Origin: Ciona savignyi | Lineage: Eukaryota; Chordata; Ascidiacea; Phlebobranchia; Cionidae | Reading direction: 5' to 3' | NCBI GenBank assembly: GCA_000149265.1 | Contig: CH002932.1 | Span: 162,574-226,573, forward strand | DNA: 64,000 nt | Part shown: piece after piece, positions 34,144 through 45,187 of the stretch | Layout: each line of letters opens with the position of its first letter | Numbering within the stretch: position 1 is the first letter of the stretch | Translations under genes and position numbers: made by a program | Notes under the pieces: generated by a model | What the model was told of the DNA's origin: nothing | The model's input: the letters and a program-made list of their open reading frames with translations, nothing else | The model's database searches: none

Positions 34144-34874
34144 TTAAATAGAGCTCCACTTTTTAAAATGGAGGTTTGTCTTATTGTTTTTTTTGGCTAT
34201 TATAAATTCGGATATACGTACGTATTCAATATCTCGTATAAATAAGTTTAGTAATGGTTTATCTTCTGTTATTCTGCATTTATAAATATAAAATCGGGCA
34301 CACAAAAGCATACAATTTATAAGATCATGGTTGTCTACACCAAAAAGGCAATTTTGCGGGGATAAACTCAGGGGCTTTCGCAATTTAACACATATCCAGT
34401 TTTCAACTTCAGTCCAAAACGACATCACAGCGGAACAAAAGTAAAATACATGGGGAAGGGTTTCGGGTTCGCTTTTGCAAAAGGTAAACAGGCTTGAGTC
34501 TTTTATTCCCAATTTAACTAAAAGACTATTTGTTACAATACCGTGATTGTGAAGTTTTATTTGGAATGATCGTAATTTTGTTTCCAGCGTGCATTTATAT
34601 ATGTTCGTGTATGCTTTTTCCCAGTTAATCGAGAGCCCAAGAAAGCTACTCCATTTCTGCTGTTGCTTAATAGCGCCATCGTGTGTGGCCGATATTATTC
34701 TGTAGTAGAATGTATTTGTAGTTTTGAACTCTAATAACTGGATTCGTAAATCCGCACTGATGTTTGGCCACTGTATTGTATTTGAGTTTAAAAGTTCTGC
34801 TTGATCCCAAGTCTCCGGAATGGAACGTATCAGTTTGTTGTATTGTTTGTAGTCTACCATATTTTCTCTCATAG
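34144..34874 (-). pseudogene. LINE ORF2 C-terminal part, out of frame
   Basis: Continues ORF2 (MVDYKQYNKLIRSIPETW, then KLHNHGIVTNSLL and SLFTFCKSEPETLPHVFYFC, a cysteine-histidine-rich end typical of L1/Tx1 ORF2). The frame changes at the run of seven A at 34,875-34,881 (plus strand). Confidence 0.8.
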
Positions 34875-34881
34875 AAAAAAA

Positions 34882-37407
34882 CGTTGACTAGATCCCCATA
34901 GCTGCGGTAGGCATTAGAGTTGTTAATTAACTGGGAATAACTAAAGATGCCGGATTGTACAAATTCTTCGATGAAAAAAGTGCGGGCTTTAGTTTTGACC
35001 TTGGGGTTTAGCCATAGATAGTGCGGTTCTTCTATTTTCGGCCCAAGGACCCCACGAGTGTAAAGGCGTCTAATATTAAGTATCGTGTTGCAAAGAGAGC
35101 GTATAGGGAATAATCGTTTAAAGTCGACGGAGGTATCTCTAAGGTTCGAGTGTACAAAGGCAGCTAGAGTCGCTTGTCCAAAATAAAGCTTTTCTATTTT
35201 CTTCCAGGGGGCGTGGTATTCATCATCTAACAGTCTGTTGCACCATTTTGCCTGCAAAGCTAAAATGTATGCTTCCAGGTCAATCATGGCAGCCCCACCG
35301 TTGCTTACGGGGCTATATAGAGTGCTTCTTTTGATTCGCTCCCACTTGGAGCCCCACACAAATTTAAAAAGCATTGAATTCAGTGATGAAATTAAAGATT
35401 TCGGGAGTAAAACTGGTAGGACGCTAACTTTGTAAGTAAGAAGTGGTATTAACAGGGCTTTAACAATGGTTATTTTTCCAATCAGAGTTAATGTGCGCCC
35501 AGACCATATCTTTAAAAGAGCTTCAATTTTTTTAAGTGGTGACGCAAGATTAAGGTCTAAAATACGTTGTGCGTTTCCAGTAAAAGGGATTTCTACGCCT
35601 AGATACTTTATTTGGTTTGCAGGCCATTTTAAACCATCACCGGAATATGGCTTATGCGTGCATCCTTTTTTGCTTCCCGCATAAAATGCAAATGACTTTT
35701 GCAGATTCAAGACGCAGCCGGACAATTTCCCAAAGTTATTCAGTATTTGGAAAACGGTTTTGAAGCTTTGGTATTCACCGTCAGTAAATATAACCGTGTC
35801 ATCCGCTAAAAGTGAAACTTTTATTTGGCTGTTTAAAATTTTGATACCGTTAAAATCGGCATTTCGAAGTTCTGAAGCAAGCGTTTCTATTGCCAGGACA
35901 AATAGTGTCGGTGAAAGAGGGTCACCTTGGCGAACACCTCTTTTAATATCGAAGTATTGTGACAGATGGCCATTGTTAGTTACAGCGCATTTTGGATTTT
36001 GATAGAAGATATTGATCCATTTTTGTATATATTCTCCAAATCCCCATTTTTTCAAACATTCTTCTACGAACATCCAATCTAATGTGTCGAATGCTTTGTA
36101 AAAGTCAACACTTATAATGGCGGCGGGTATGTTCTCTTCCTCGCAGTAGTCCATTGCGTTAAATAATAGTCTGATGTTTTCGCCAATATACCGACCTTTG
36201 ATGAAACCATTTTGATCTGGGTGTATAAGAGTGGACAGATAGTGCTTAATTCGACTGTTAATAACTTTTGAGAGTATTTTGTAATCCACATTCAAGAGGG
36301 TGATTGGGCGGTAGTTTGTTGCAAGTAAGGGATCTTTATCGCCCTTAGGAATAAGAGTTATTATACCTTGTTTCTGGGTATCAGATAAAGTTAACTCTCT
36401 TTCAGTATAGCGAAGCGCGTCAATTATAAAGGTTTTCACGTCGGGCCAAAAGGTTTTATAGAACTCGGCGGGAAAGCCGTCACTGCCTGGTGATTTGTTA
36501 TTGGGCATCGTTTTTAACGCGTTGTAGCACTCTTGTTCTGTAATTGGCTGGTCTATGCTGTTGGATTCGTCGGTGTCAAGCTTTGGTAACGTTAGCTTAT
36601 CCAAATAATTTGTGATGTTCTGTCGCTCAATTGTTGAGCTTGTATCATCGTATAGAATTTCATAAAACATCCCCAGTTCTCCAATAATATCTTTCTGGTG
36701 CGTTAGAATGGTGCTATTTTCTGTTTTGAGTCGAAATATTGCCTTTTTGTTTGCGTTGCGTTTTTCAAGGTTTAGGAAGTATTTTGTGCACTTTTCTCCG
36801 TTTTCTGCCCACCTTGCTCTACTTCTTATTGTCGCTCCCCTCGATCGGTTTTCAACGAGATCATCGAGCTCCTTGCGTAAGCTTTTTATTCGCTCGCGGA
36901 GCTGTTGAGATGGGTTCTTTAGTTGGGAAATATCAAGTTCGGTTTTGGAAATTTCTTTCTCCAGTGAAGTTTGTCTCTTTTGTGCTATTTTTCGTTTGTA
37001 TGAGCATATTTTTATAAACTCTCCTCGAAGAACACATTTTAAAGTGTCCCATCGTACATGGGCGTTTACATGACCTGGAGGATTAGTTTGGGCAAAGTCT
37101 TTAATTGCTGCCTTAATTTTAGAAATACAGCTGGCATCGTCTAGTAAGAAGACATTTAGTTTCCACGTACCTTTTCCGGGATTGTAAGAGAACTGACGAA
37201 GGGTTATGGTAACAACATCGTGATCCGATTTGACGCTGGGTACTATGTCGCATTTATTAACTTTGGGGGCAAGGCGTCTCGACGTCAGAAAAAAATCAAT
37301 ACGGCTGGCTGAGTAGGGGTTCAGTTGAAAGCGTGTGAATTTCCTTGTGTTAGGATTTTTTATCCGAAAAATATCTTCTAGGCCAAGAGTGTCCATATAC
37401 GCGGTTA
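34882..37407 (-). CDS. LINE ORF2 reverse transcriptase part
   Basis: Motifs in order: NNKSPGSDGFPAEFYKTFW, TLIPKGDKDP..NYRPITLL, QNGFIKGRYIGENIRLL, SVDFYKAFDTLDW, RGVRQGDPLSPTLFVLAIE, and the catalytic SLLADDT (LADD box). It is joined in sense to the endonuclease upstream after correcting one base in a run of six T (plus strand 37,408-37,413). Inactive as it stands because of two frame breaks. Confidence 0.9.
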
Positions 37408-37413
37408 TTTTTT

Positions 37414-37907
37414 CCTTTGATTTTGTATTCTCTATCGACGGAACGTTGATGCCGGTCCAGATTTTGGTTTAAAATTAAGTTAAAATCACCTCCAATTATA
37501 AGGTCAGAGTTACTTGATAGACCCTCAACGGTTTGAAACAGGCCTTCAAAGAAGTCGGGGTCGTCATTATTTGGGGCATACAGGTTGACCAGGGTCAGTT
37601 TCAGAGAATCTAAGATCATTTCTGTTTTTAAGTATCTGCCGCTTGTGTCTGCAATGTAATCAGTCACCGAGTACGAGTTTTTTTTGTCAAAGAGTATCGC
37701 CACTCCTTTGCTCCTGCTGGTACCATGGGCCCATATTATTTTTGAGCCCCATTCCATTTCCCATAATTTTTCAGATTCAAGTGTACTGTGCGTTTCTTGT
37801 AAAAGTACAATGCTAAAACCCTTTTTGCGAATAAAATTGAAAACGGTTTTCCGTTTTATGCTATTTCCCAGCCCGGCAACATTAAAGGAGGCAAAATTAA
37901 CCGACAT
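37414..37907 (-). CDS. LINE ORF2 endonuclease part
   Basis: Starts MSVNFASFNVAGLGN, with LLQETHS, GVAILF, LVNLYAPN and LIIGGDFNL, the ordered signature of the AP-type endonuclease of L1/Tx1 elements. The frame runs to 37,350 as read, but sense switches to the reverse-transcriptase frame at the A6 run. Confidence 0.9.
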
Positions 37908-37950
37908 TATAAGTATTAATGAATATATAAAAGCAACAAATGTTCTTATC

Positions 37951-39297
37951 TCAATCTTTTCGTGATGCGAGTTCGATGTCCTCTTCCAATTCTATCCCAC
38001 AGCTGCATACAATTTGACCGCCGTCTTCGGTTGTCTTTGCACAGATAAGGTTACAGGTGCAGTTCATTATCCATTTAGTACAGGTTTTGTTTTTGCAAGG
38101 TTTTCTTTGATTTCTCGGTGGTGCCAGGTTTAGATGGCCACAAGAACAGAACACCGATCGCAATAAACAGTGGCAGCACTCTACTATGTTTCCTTTTAGT
38201 TTTATTTCTGGCCTAAATTGACCCACAGCATGGTAGTTTGACCATATTTTCCTCGCAGTAGAGACATATTTGTACTAGTTTGTTGCCTTGGGTTCAAGCC
38301 ACCAATCACCGATTTCGCTGCAGCACGGTTTCGCCACATTTGACGATTTTCTACACTTAATACAATAGTATGACGTTGCATCATCCAGAATCAGGCCATC
38401 AGTTTTACAATACGGACAGGTGACCTGAAATTGATTTTTGCTTAGACTCACCGTTTTGGATCGCGGTTGTTCGGTTGTTGGGCTGGTCCTTGGCCTTTTC
38501 GTTCCTGTCGAATCGTTGTATTTAATGTTATTTGTTTTTTGAGGTTTCGTGATTTGAACTGATTCCTGTAAACTAGGTTCCTCGAGGGAATCTACACATT
38601 TGTCTCCATTTTCTTGTTCATTTGTTTCTTGAGTCATTATAGTTTCCGCAGGTTTTGCTTGTGGCGGGTTGTCATTCTCTTGTGTTCTCTGAAGAGCCGG
38701 GTATTGGTCAGGCGGGAATCTCCTCGGGCACGCGGCGAGTTTGTGGCCTGGTTCTCCACAATGCTTGCAAGTCTCAGTTTGCCCATGGTACTTTACAAAC
38801 AGTTCATATCCTGCTACATTTATGTAGCTTGGTATCGGTCTTTTTTCCAGGTCTGATTTTTCAAGCAGTGCCAGCCGAATCCCGGTTGACAAACCACGCT
38901 TGTCGACTTTGTTTCTTATATTGTATAATTTTCCATACTGACACAGCGTTTCGGCCAGTACCTCGTTTTTCAGGGGAAAGGGAATCCATCCAATTACAAC
39001 TGTTGTTCTATCCGACATATACATATGCACAGAATAAATATTTTCTGCACTTTTTAGTTTTTCATATATCTTCAGACAGTCTTCTCTGGATTTACATGTG
39101 ACATCCACTAAATTGCCTTTTCTTTCTGCTATTGCTTCTAATTGATTTTCTTTAATAAGCAGTTTATCAAACAATTGCCAGATACTGTCTCTTGACAAGG
39201 TCTTAGCAGACCTGAAACTAAGGCAATTAGGGCGTTGCCCGATTGTTCCACTTGAATTGCTTTTGAGCGCAGAGGCGTAAGAACGTCCGACCTCCAT
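37951..39297 (-). pseudogene. LINE ORF1 with zinc knuckles and an internal TAG
   Basis: Start chosen at Met 39,297 (MEVGRSYASAL), because the longer frame to 39,339 would begin in flanking host DNA. It has an RNA-binding-like part (VVIGWIPFPLKNEVLAETL), a CCHC knuckle CKHCGEPGHKLAAC and a CPYC...CIKC pair. A TAG (38,275-38,277) is followed in the same frame by a long cysteine-rich stretch (ECCHCLL, FCSCGH, CTCNLIC, VCSCG) to 37,951. The parts were probably one protein. Confidence 0.8.
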
Positions 39298-39328
39298 GCT
39301 CTCCAATCGCGAATCGTACTCCGTTGAC

Positions 39329-40220
39329 TTTAAATTCAATTAACTGTGTAATTACTCAGCTGCGCCAACTACCGGACATGCGATAGCTGATTTACCACTC
39401 GCTTCGGGATCTGCGCTGCTTACGCTTATCATACCATCGCCTGTACGTCGCTTTATCCTGTTAACTCACCCTATATTGTTGTGTGTAAACTAGTCTTATG
39501 GGGACTCTTGCAGCTTAAAAACGTGGATTGAACGAGTTATTAACATGTTAAATTCAAGTTTGGTTCTTTACTTTAAACTGATTGTCGTCGAAACTGACTT
39601 TGTAACTTTCCACTTTAACCCCCTTTGTAAACGGGCGGCTTTTTAAGATAGAAAAGACATTGTGCACACAACATTATTTATTAGGCAAACCCTGCTCATG
39701 TATACTAGAAGGCAGCCAATCATACTATATTTAACTGAAGCCAAGAATACGCCGCTTTAACATATAATCTGGGTAATTTAGTTGTGAATGCGTCAATGTT
39801 ACACATTAGATGGGGTTCTCGATAACCTGTATTGAGCTCCCAAGGTCGTGTATAATATGGTTGTATTGGCGGTAAGCAGTATAAAACCCATTCAACATAA
39901 CTAACTCAAATCATTGCATTCTAACGGTAATATATAAGAAATAGGCGGTAATGTCTAACGGTTTTGAGCGGGAAGGATCAACAGCGACAGATAATTATCA
40001 TTAGCGTTGGTCACGTGGCCATCACGTGGTAATCAACGCACAATGTAAAGGCACGGAGATAAGACATTGTAACATGCACACATACAATGTACACAGTTTG
40101 AGCTATAACTGCGAGGTATCAATTCTGAGCGCGTTTAACCTGTGTAACGGCCGAACTCCAAAGCGAAGACGTTGATTCCCTGTTTATCTCATGTCCTTCT
40201 CCGCTTTAAGGCAGTGAATT
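39329..40220. repeat. Duplicated non-coding blocks (copy), continuing past the LINE
   Basis: Directly comparable with 30,715-31,440 plus 32,340-32,500. This copy lacks the solo LTR and instead has the LINE at its left end. No coding sequence. Confidence 0.8.
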
Positions 40221-40687
40221 AAACATAGACACTGACGCCGAACGCGGGTATGCAGAGTACCCCATCCTACACTGGCATTTTGCCAGAGTATGCAGCATCA
40301 CCTGATTTTTACGCGCTTCGATCATCAGATTGTCTACATTAATTGCTTGTCTGTACTACAATTCAACTACGCAAGACATACAAGCGTCGCAATGGCAGAA
40401 CAAAGCGTTTTTTTGTGTCTACATAAGTACATACACGGTACCGAGTGCTGTGCCGATCAGATTTTTTCACGATCATTATAATCCTTGCCGATCGGATCGC
40501 GATCTAAATTGCGTCCAAAAAACGCTTATTTTCTGACACGAAAATGCAAACTATTAGAGAAATGTAGTTTTACTTCACAGCTATCAAGCGATTACACTGT
40601 TATTTACACGAGATTAAGCTTAAGCTAAAGCTTAAAACATATAAAAAATTTTTTTATACGTTTTGTGGTATAACGTATAATATATAT

Positions 40688-41178
40688 GAGCAGTTCTCAA
40701 ACTTTTTTAAAAAAATTACGCAACGGTCCCTTAGCAATTTTTTAAATGACTCACGGTCCCCTTGAAAAATATGGAAGTAAAACGAAAAATTTAGCAACGT
40801 TAAAATTCTAAAACAAAACATATTAACCCGGATGCATTGCTTAAGGAAAAACGAGACGCCTCTGATCTTGGCAGTTTAAAATGTTTACTCCTACTATAAT
40901 AGGAGTTCTGCAGTCTTAGATAGGCTTGTTGGTACTTTTGAATTGCAATAATGTGACATCAAATAGCTTCTTGTGATGTCATAAATGCCCCTATGTAGCC
41001 TGTAAGCTTTCATGACAAATTGTGTATGTTAAGTTAATTGGAAGAAAAGTTGCGTGATACCTTAATTTTACACATTTTTTTTCTTCAAGAGCGTCGTTTT
41101 AATTTTTTAGAAGGTGCTTCGCGGTCCCAGAAAATTGTCTCGCGGACCAAAAAAGACCGCGGACCCCAGTTTGAGAAT
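40688..41178. mobile_element. hAT-like element
   Basis: gcagttctcaaacttttttaa ... gaccccagtttgagaatat as inverted ends. Internal text of the 'cggtcccttag / ccgcggacccc' kind common in such MITEs. The target duplication is obscured by flanking at-repeats. Confidence 0.65.
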
Positions 41179-41799
41179 ATATATATATATATGTATTATT
41201 TTAATCGATTTATAGCATATTGCGTATATATTTGGTCGTACCTTTCCTGTGATTATACAGGGGCGATTGCGTCAATGAAACAACAACTTAAAAAACAACC
41301 AGGCGCTTTTATAATAAATTTAAAGATATATTCCAAGCATAAGTTTTATATTAGGTAGCGAGTGTATTAATGACATTTAGGAAAGCTAACTCGTTTCTTT
41401 TAACCTAATTTATTAAGCAATCTTCGGCGTAGCATGTAAGTAGGAGGCGTGTTTGGCCTTGGTCCAACTTGGCCGAAATGAGTAGATGCGTGTAGTTTTT
41501 TGATGACTCATGCGAACGCTCGAAGCGCACGCTGATGATAAGAGAGAGTAATCTAATGTTTCTTTAGTATAAACAGTGTGTTATCAATTAAAAACAAAGC
41601 GAAATTTTGAGTTAAAACTTATTTTACGCATTTCACACAATTAAAATTTTCAGGATTAAAAATGTGATTTATTGTTGTTTGCATGATTTAGTTTTACAGA
41701 ATGATTAATTAGATACGTAATGCCCTGTTAAATCTATGCCTGCCCTAACTTAATTGATTTTAAATACTTTTAGGTAAGTCTTTAATTGCGGAGATCATT

Positions 41800-42030
41800 T
41801 GATTTTTTAGACGCGCACATACACCTTTGGAATATAACATTTGTTTCACCAATTATTCCACGCGAATAACGAAAGTCGAATGGTTTACGTCGGGACGATT
41901 AAATTATTTTATAACTCCTTTGGCTGCAAACCGGACGATTATAACCTAACCGGAAGCTAAGGAATTTTTATAGGATTGGATGGGCTATAAACATTTACAC
42001 AAGCTTAATAAAGAGGCGTACAACAACCAC
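41800..42030 (+). promoter_or_regulatory. Promoter-like segment, duplicated at 63.0 kb
   Basis: tttcaccaattattccacgc, then gaatggtttacgtc, then cctttggctgcaaaccggacg, and a TATA-like ggctataaaca at 41,983-41,993 followed about 30 bases on by gaggcgtacaacaac. The same order is found at 63,000-63,250 (with cttatatacac). It lies 2.3 kb upstream of the NLR linker exon. Function inferred only. Confidence 0.3.
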
Positions 42031-42110
42031 TGGCAACTATAATATAAGAAATGACTATTGACATGTCACAATATACATATGTATTGTTATATCACAATGT
42101 GTAATATGTA

Positions 42111-42636
42111 CAGTGGAACCCCGTTTACCTGACCACCCATGGGACCGTCATCAAGCGGTTGCGTTAGCGGGATGGTCGTGTTAGCGAATTTTGCTTTAAA
42201 GCGAGTTGTCGTCATATGCAGTCAAAACGTTTGCCTTTTTACTAAATTTTTACAAAATGCCATTATTTTTTGCAAAAAGAATTTAAACAACTGTTAGTTC
42301 TGAAATTTATCTTATAAAATCCAATTCTGTTTGCCACAATTTTCTTTGTGTGTGCGTACGCGCTCATGTTATCTTATTGTTTTGATCACAAAAGAAATTT
42401 AAACAACTTAATTTGGTGACAAAAAAACATTATTGGGCACGTGTGGTCGCTTTAGCGGAGTTAAATTTAAAGTTTTGGATAAAAAAATGTCGGTCCTGGT
42501 CTGGAAACCGGGGTGGTCGCGTTTTAGAAACAGAATGCAACGCATTACCATAGTAAATTATTTGAGACCTCACTAAAGTGGTCCTTATAATGAGGTGGTC
42601 GTGTTATCGAGGTGGTCTTCAAGCGGGGTTCCACTG
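42111..42636. mobile_element. Tc1/mariner-pogo-type MITE, 526 bp
   Basis: Inverted ends cagtggaaccccgtttacctg and its partner ...aagcggggttccactg, flanked by TA on both sides (42,109-42,110; 42,637-42,638). No transposase. Confidence 0.88.
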
Positions 42637-43259
42637 TATTATTAGTTCTGGTTTAAAAAATTATTATTTTCACATTTTAACCCTGATGTCATGGATTACC
42701 CGTGGAAACAATGTTGATATTGATATCACGACATCTGGTAATGAACTTAAATTAATTTGTTTTGTCCGAATATTTATAACCTAATGTAGAATTGTGGGGA
42801 CAGGTTATTCAAAATTAGTCTGACTGACCGGGACCAAGTTCTAGGATCCGATGCCGTCTATAGCTATTCGATAGATCTCCGTACCGACCCCATATATAGA
42901 CACATGGCTATATGCTGCTCTCTGGCTCACAGCAACCCTCCACCAAATAGACGACAAACCAGCAGACTGCATTATAAGACGTTAAGTTGTACCGTAACCT
43001 AACATATGCTGCTTTCACATGTAGCAAATATAGAAGATACCTCTTGTGACTAAGCAGAATATTACAATATGCTGATTGATAGGTGTCAGTCACATGTCAA
43101 ATCTTGCCACTGCATATATGATACACATTAGCTAACATCTCTAAAACATCTCTTTTTAGTCAATTGTATTCACCTAAAACAGGGGTTGGCACACTTCTTG
43201 AATCAGGGTCCAAAATTATTTATTACAATTCTAAAACGTGTCTTTAAAAACAACAACAC

Positions 43260-43510
43260 CGAACTAAGACATACAGTATAAGAATAATTATTGTTATTGC
43301 AATAAGCTTACAAACTGAAGTGTAAAACCTAACCACACTTTATACCTACTGAATATATAGTCCATGTATTTGCATCAGAAACGAAAACATTTTATTCAAA
43401 GTTTCCCTGATAAAATAACGCTTGGTGTACGATAATTACGATACGCGGTTATTAGTATCGCAGCTGAGTAGTATCGCGATTATCGATATATCGTTGCATC
43501 CCTAGTGATT
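43260..43510. mobile_element. hAT-like terminal fragment, recurs at 27.1-27.7 kb
   Basis: Ends in gattatcgatatatcgttgcatccctag, whose reverse complement begins in the cagggatgcaacgata style of hAT tips. The same text is at 27,575-27,662. A separate tip caggggttggcacacttctt lies at 43,181. Confidence 0.5.
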
Positions 43511-43684
43511 AAATGTTTACTGCCTATACCTTTGGGAGGATTAACTTGGTTAAACGGGTTATTTGAATTAAAATTATGTTTTTTTCTGGTTCGGAGCGGT
43601 TGTGATTGTCTAAATTAGAACAAAACGCGAAACTCGATTTTTAAATCAAGAAAACTCGAACTGAAAAATGTCTGGTTAATGAGA

Positions 43685-43897
43685 TCACGTGATGATTAGC
43701 ACAATGGAGTACCCCGGTTTTATGATTACGTAGTCAACGTTGTGATTTAGATCCGAGAAGCAATTATCGTCGACTTGCAATCCATCGTCATAAATTAAAT
43801 TAAACGATGACTTCGAAGTATTTGCTTCCCGTGTTTTCGCCAAATCCTCTGTTATGCGTTGCTGTGTTTCCGTCGTCTGCTTAATTATTTTCTTCAA
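43685..43897 (-). CDS. CIDE-N-like fragment (copy 2)
   Basis: 70 codons: KKIIKQTTETQQRITEDLA, KTREANTSKSSFNLIYDDG, LQVDDNCFSDLNHNVDYVI, IKPG. The pattern LxYDDGxxVDDxxxFxxLxxNxxYVIxxxG resembles the second half of CIDE-N domains of the DFF/CIDE family (LVLEEDGTxVDxxxYFxxLxxNTxFMxLxxG). The upstream frame has a stop, so it is an exon or a relic and not a whole gene. A second copy with a stop is at 27,844-28,056. Confidence 0.4.
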   Translation of the reverse strand: MKKIIKQTTETQQRITEDLAKTREANTSKSSFNLIYDDGLQVDDNCFSDLNHNVDYVIIKPGYSIVLIIT

Positions 43898-44299
43898 TTG
43901 TCCTTTTCAACTCTTCTTTAACTAAGAAAGTAATGTAACTTAAATATTTCTAAGTTTCACACCCGGATGTGGTCAAAGCTAGCTGCTCAGTTTTTGCTGC
44001 TCAGGACCAATTTCTAGGAATTGATACGTTTACATTTGTAATAAAAATCCAAGCGGGAACTAAAATCCAAGCGGGGCCCGTTGGTCTACGTGCATGATTC
44101 TCGTTTTGGGAACTAAATTCTTGCGGGTACAACGCCAGCACCAAAATCAACACTGCACTGACATCAACGTTAATCACATGATTACCCAAGATATAATAAA
44201 AACGTGCGAGTTAAAATATCAACGCGAAAATAAAATCAGTTAAAAGTGTGAAGGAAACGAACACAAAAATCTAATATTCGTAACCACAATCTTCCACAG

Positions 44300-44438
44300 A
44301 GCAATCAACCTTCAACATCCAACTCCACCAACGTAGATGAGCAGGGACAACCGATCGGTGCAAGACAGTATAATGTGCAGGGTGACCTTGTCATCAAACA
44401 ATATCGTGGACCTCCCCCTGTTGATGTTAACCCACTTG
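44300..44438 (+). CDS. Probable NLR linker exon (VQGDLVIKQYRGPPP)
   Basis: Acceptor aatcttccacag (44,299) and donor ttg|gtgagt (44,439) bound 46 open codons plus one base: SNQPSTSNSTNVDEQGQPIG, ARQYNVQGDLVIKQYRGPP, then VDVNPL. Its phase-1 end joins exactly to the NACHT exon (ct|gaagaa) giving ..NPLAEELKQ. It lies just right of the last duplicated block. The N-terminal effector domain has not been found. Confidence 0.55.
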
Positions 44439-44678
44439 GTGAGTTGTGGTTTATGATCGTCCATAGTTTGAATATTAAGTTAAATAAAGAGGTAAAATAA
44501 ACCAGTTTACCAAGAGAAATTCACCCCATCATTATTTTGTCTAGTTGGTAATGTTTGCAATATTTATCTGTTTTACTATAATCAACATACAAGAATATAC
44601 TCTAACGGGGAATAAATATCAAAATTTAAAGGTAACTCGCAAATCCATTTGTTTATGCCTCAAATGTTTTTTGTTAAT

Positions 44679-44783
44679 CGAGTCAAGTTTCGCACCAATA
44701 ATGGGCTCGTCACAAGGACCGTTTTTTATATGAAAGTCGGTATATGTATCGTTCGCGTTAACCATTCGGCCATACGACTGTAT
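44679..44783 (-). mobile_element. tRNA-Ser/Leu-like repeat
   Basis: Same unit as 19,849-19,957 (aagtttcgcaccaataatgggctcgtcaca ... cgcgttaaccattcggcc). Confidence 0.6.
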
Positions 44784-45187
44784 GCCTCAAATAATATACA
44801 GCATGTGCTAAATAAACTGTAGCGACCTTCTGTGTTTACATAAGATTTATGATTGCCGCAGACGACATTTGCGCTAACATTGCGTCATCAGTGAACTATT
44901 ATTACCACAGCTGTCGAATACTTTGGTTTTTTAAGTTTATTTTTCACTTTGGCTTATGGGGCTTCTAACGGAGAGCTCCTAACGCATAAAGAAACATTTT
45001 GTATGTGGAGATTACTGAGAATCCATGTCCTTGAAACATCTAACGATTTAACTCGTGACTGGTAAGTTAATCGCCTCAATTGCTCGATACAATTGATGAA
45101 TTCTAACTACTAAAGCTTTGATCAACGAACCACAGAAGACAGTAGTAATGTCGAGCAAGGACGTTTATGCAAAAAACCTCAATTAAC

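Larger units (their letters stand above)
34029..39314 (-). mobile_element. Non-LTR retrotransposon (L1/Tx1-like), 5.3 kb
   Basis: Bounded by the 14-bp direct repeat cgtactccgttgac (34,015-34,028; 39,315-39,328) and ending in an A-tail (plus-strand T run from about 34,029). It encodes ORF1 with zinc knuckles and ORF2 with an AP-type endonuclease and reverse transcriptase. ORF1 starts 17 bases inside the 5' edge, so the 5' UTR is lost or tiny. The same genomic sequence without the insertion is at 30,712-30,730. Confidence 0.93.

Noticed and set aside
35238..37017. Plus-strand frames inside the LINE
   Set aside because: They are shadows of the ORF2 coding sequence on the other strand, without motifs of their own.
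38614..39101. Plus-strand 148-codon frame (38,655-39,101)
   Set aside because: Antisense to the LINE ORF1 zinc-knuckle region, which has clear motifs.
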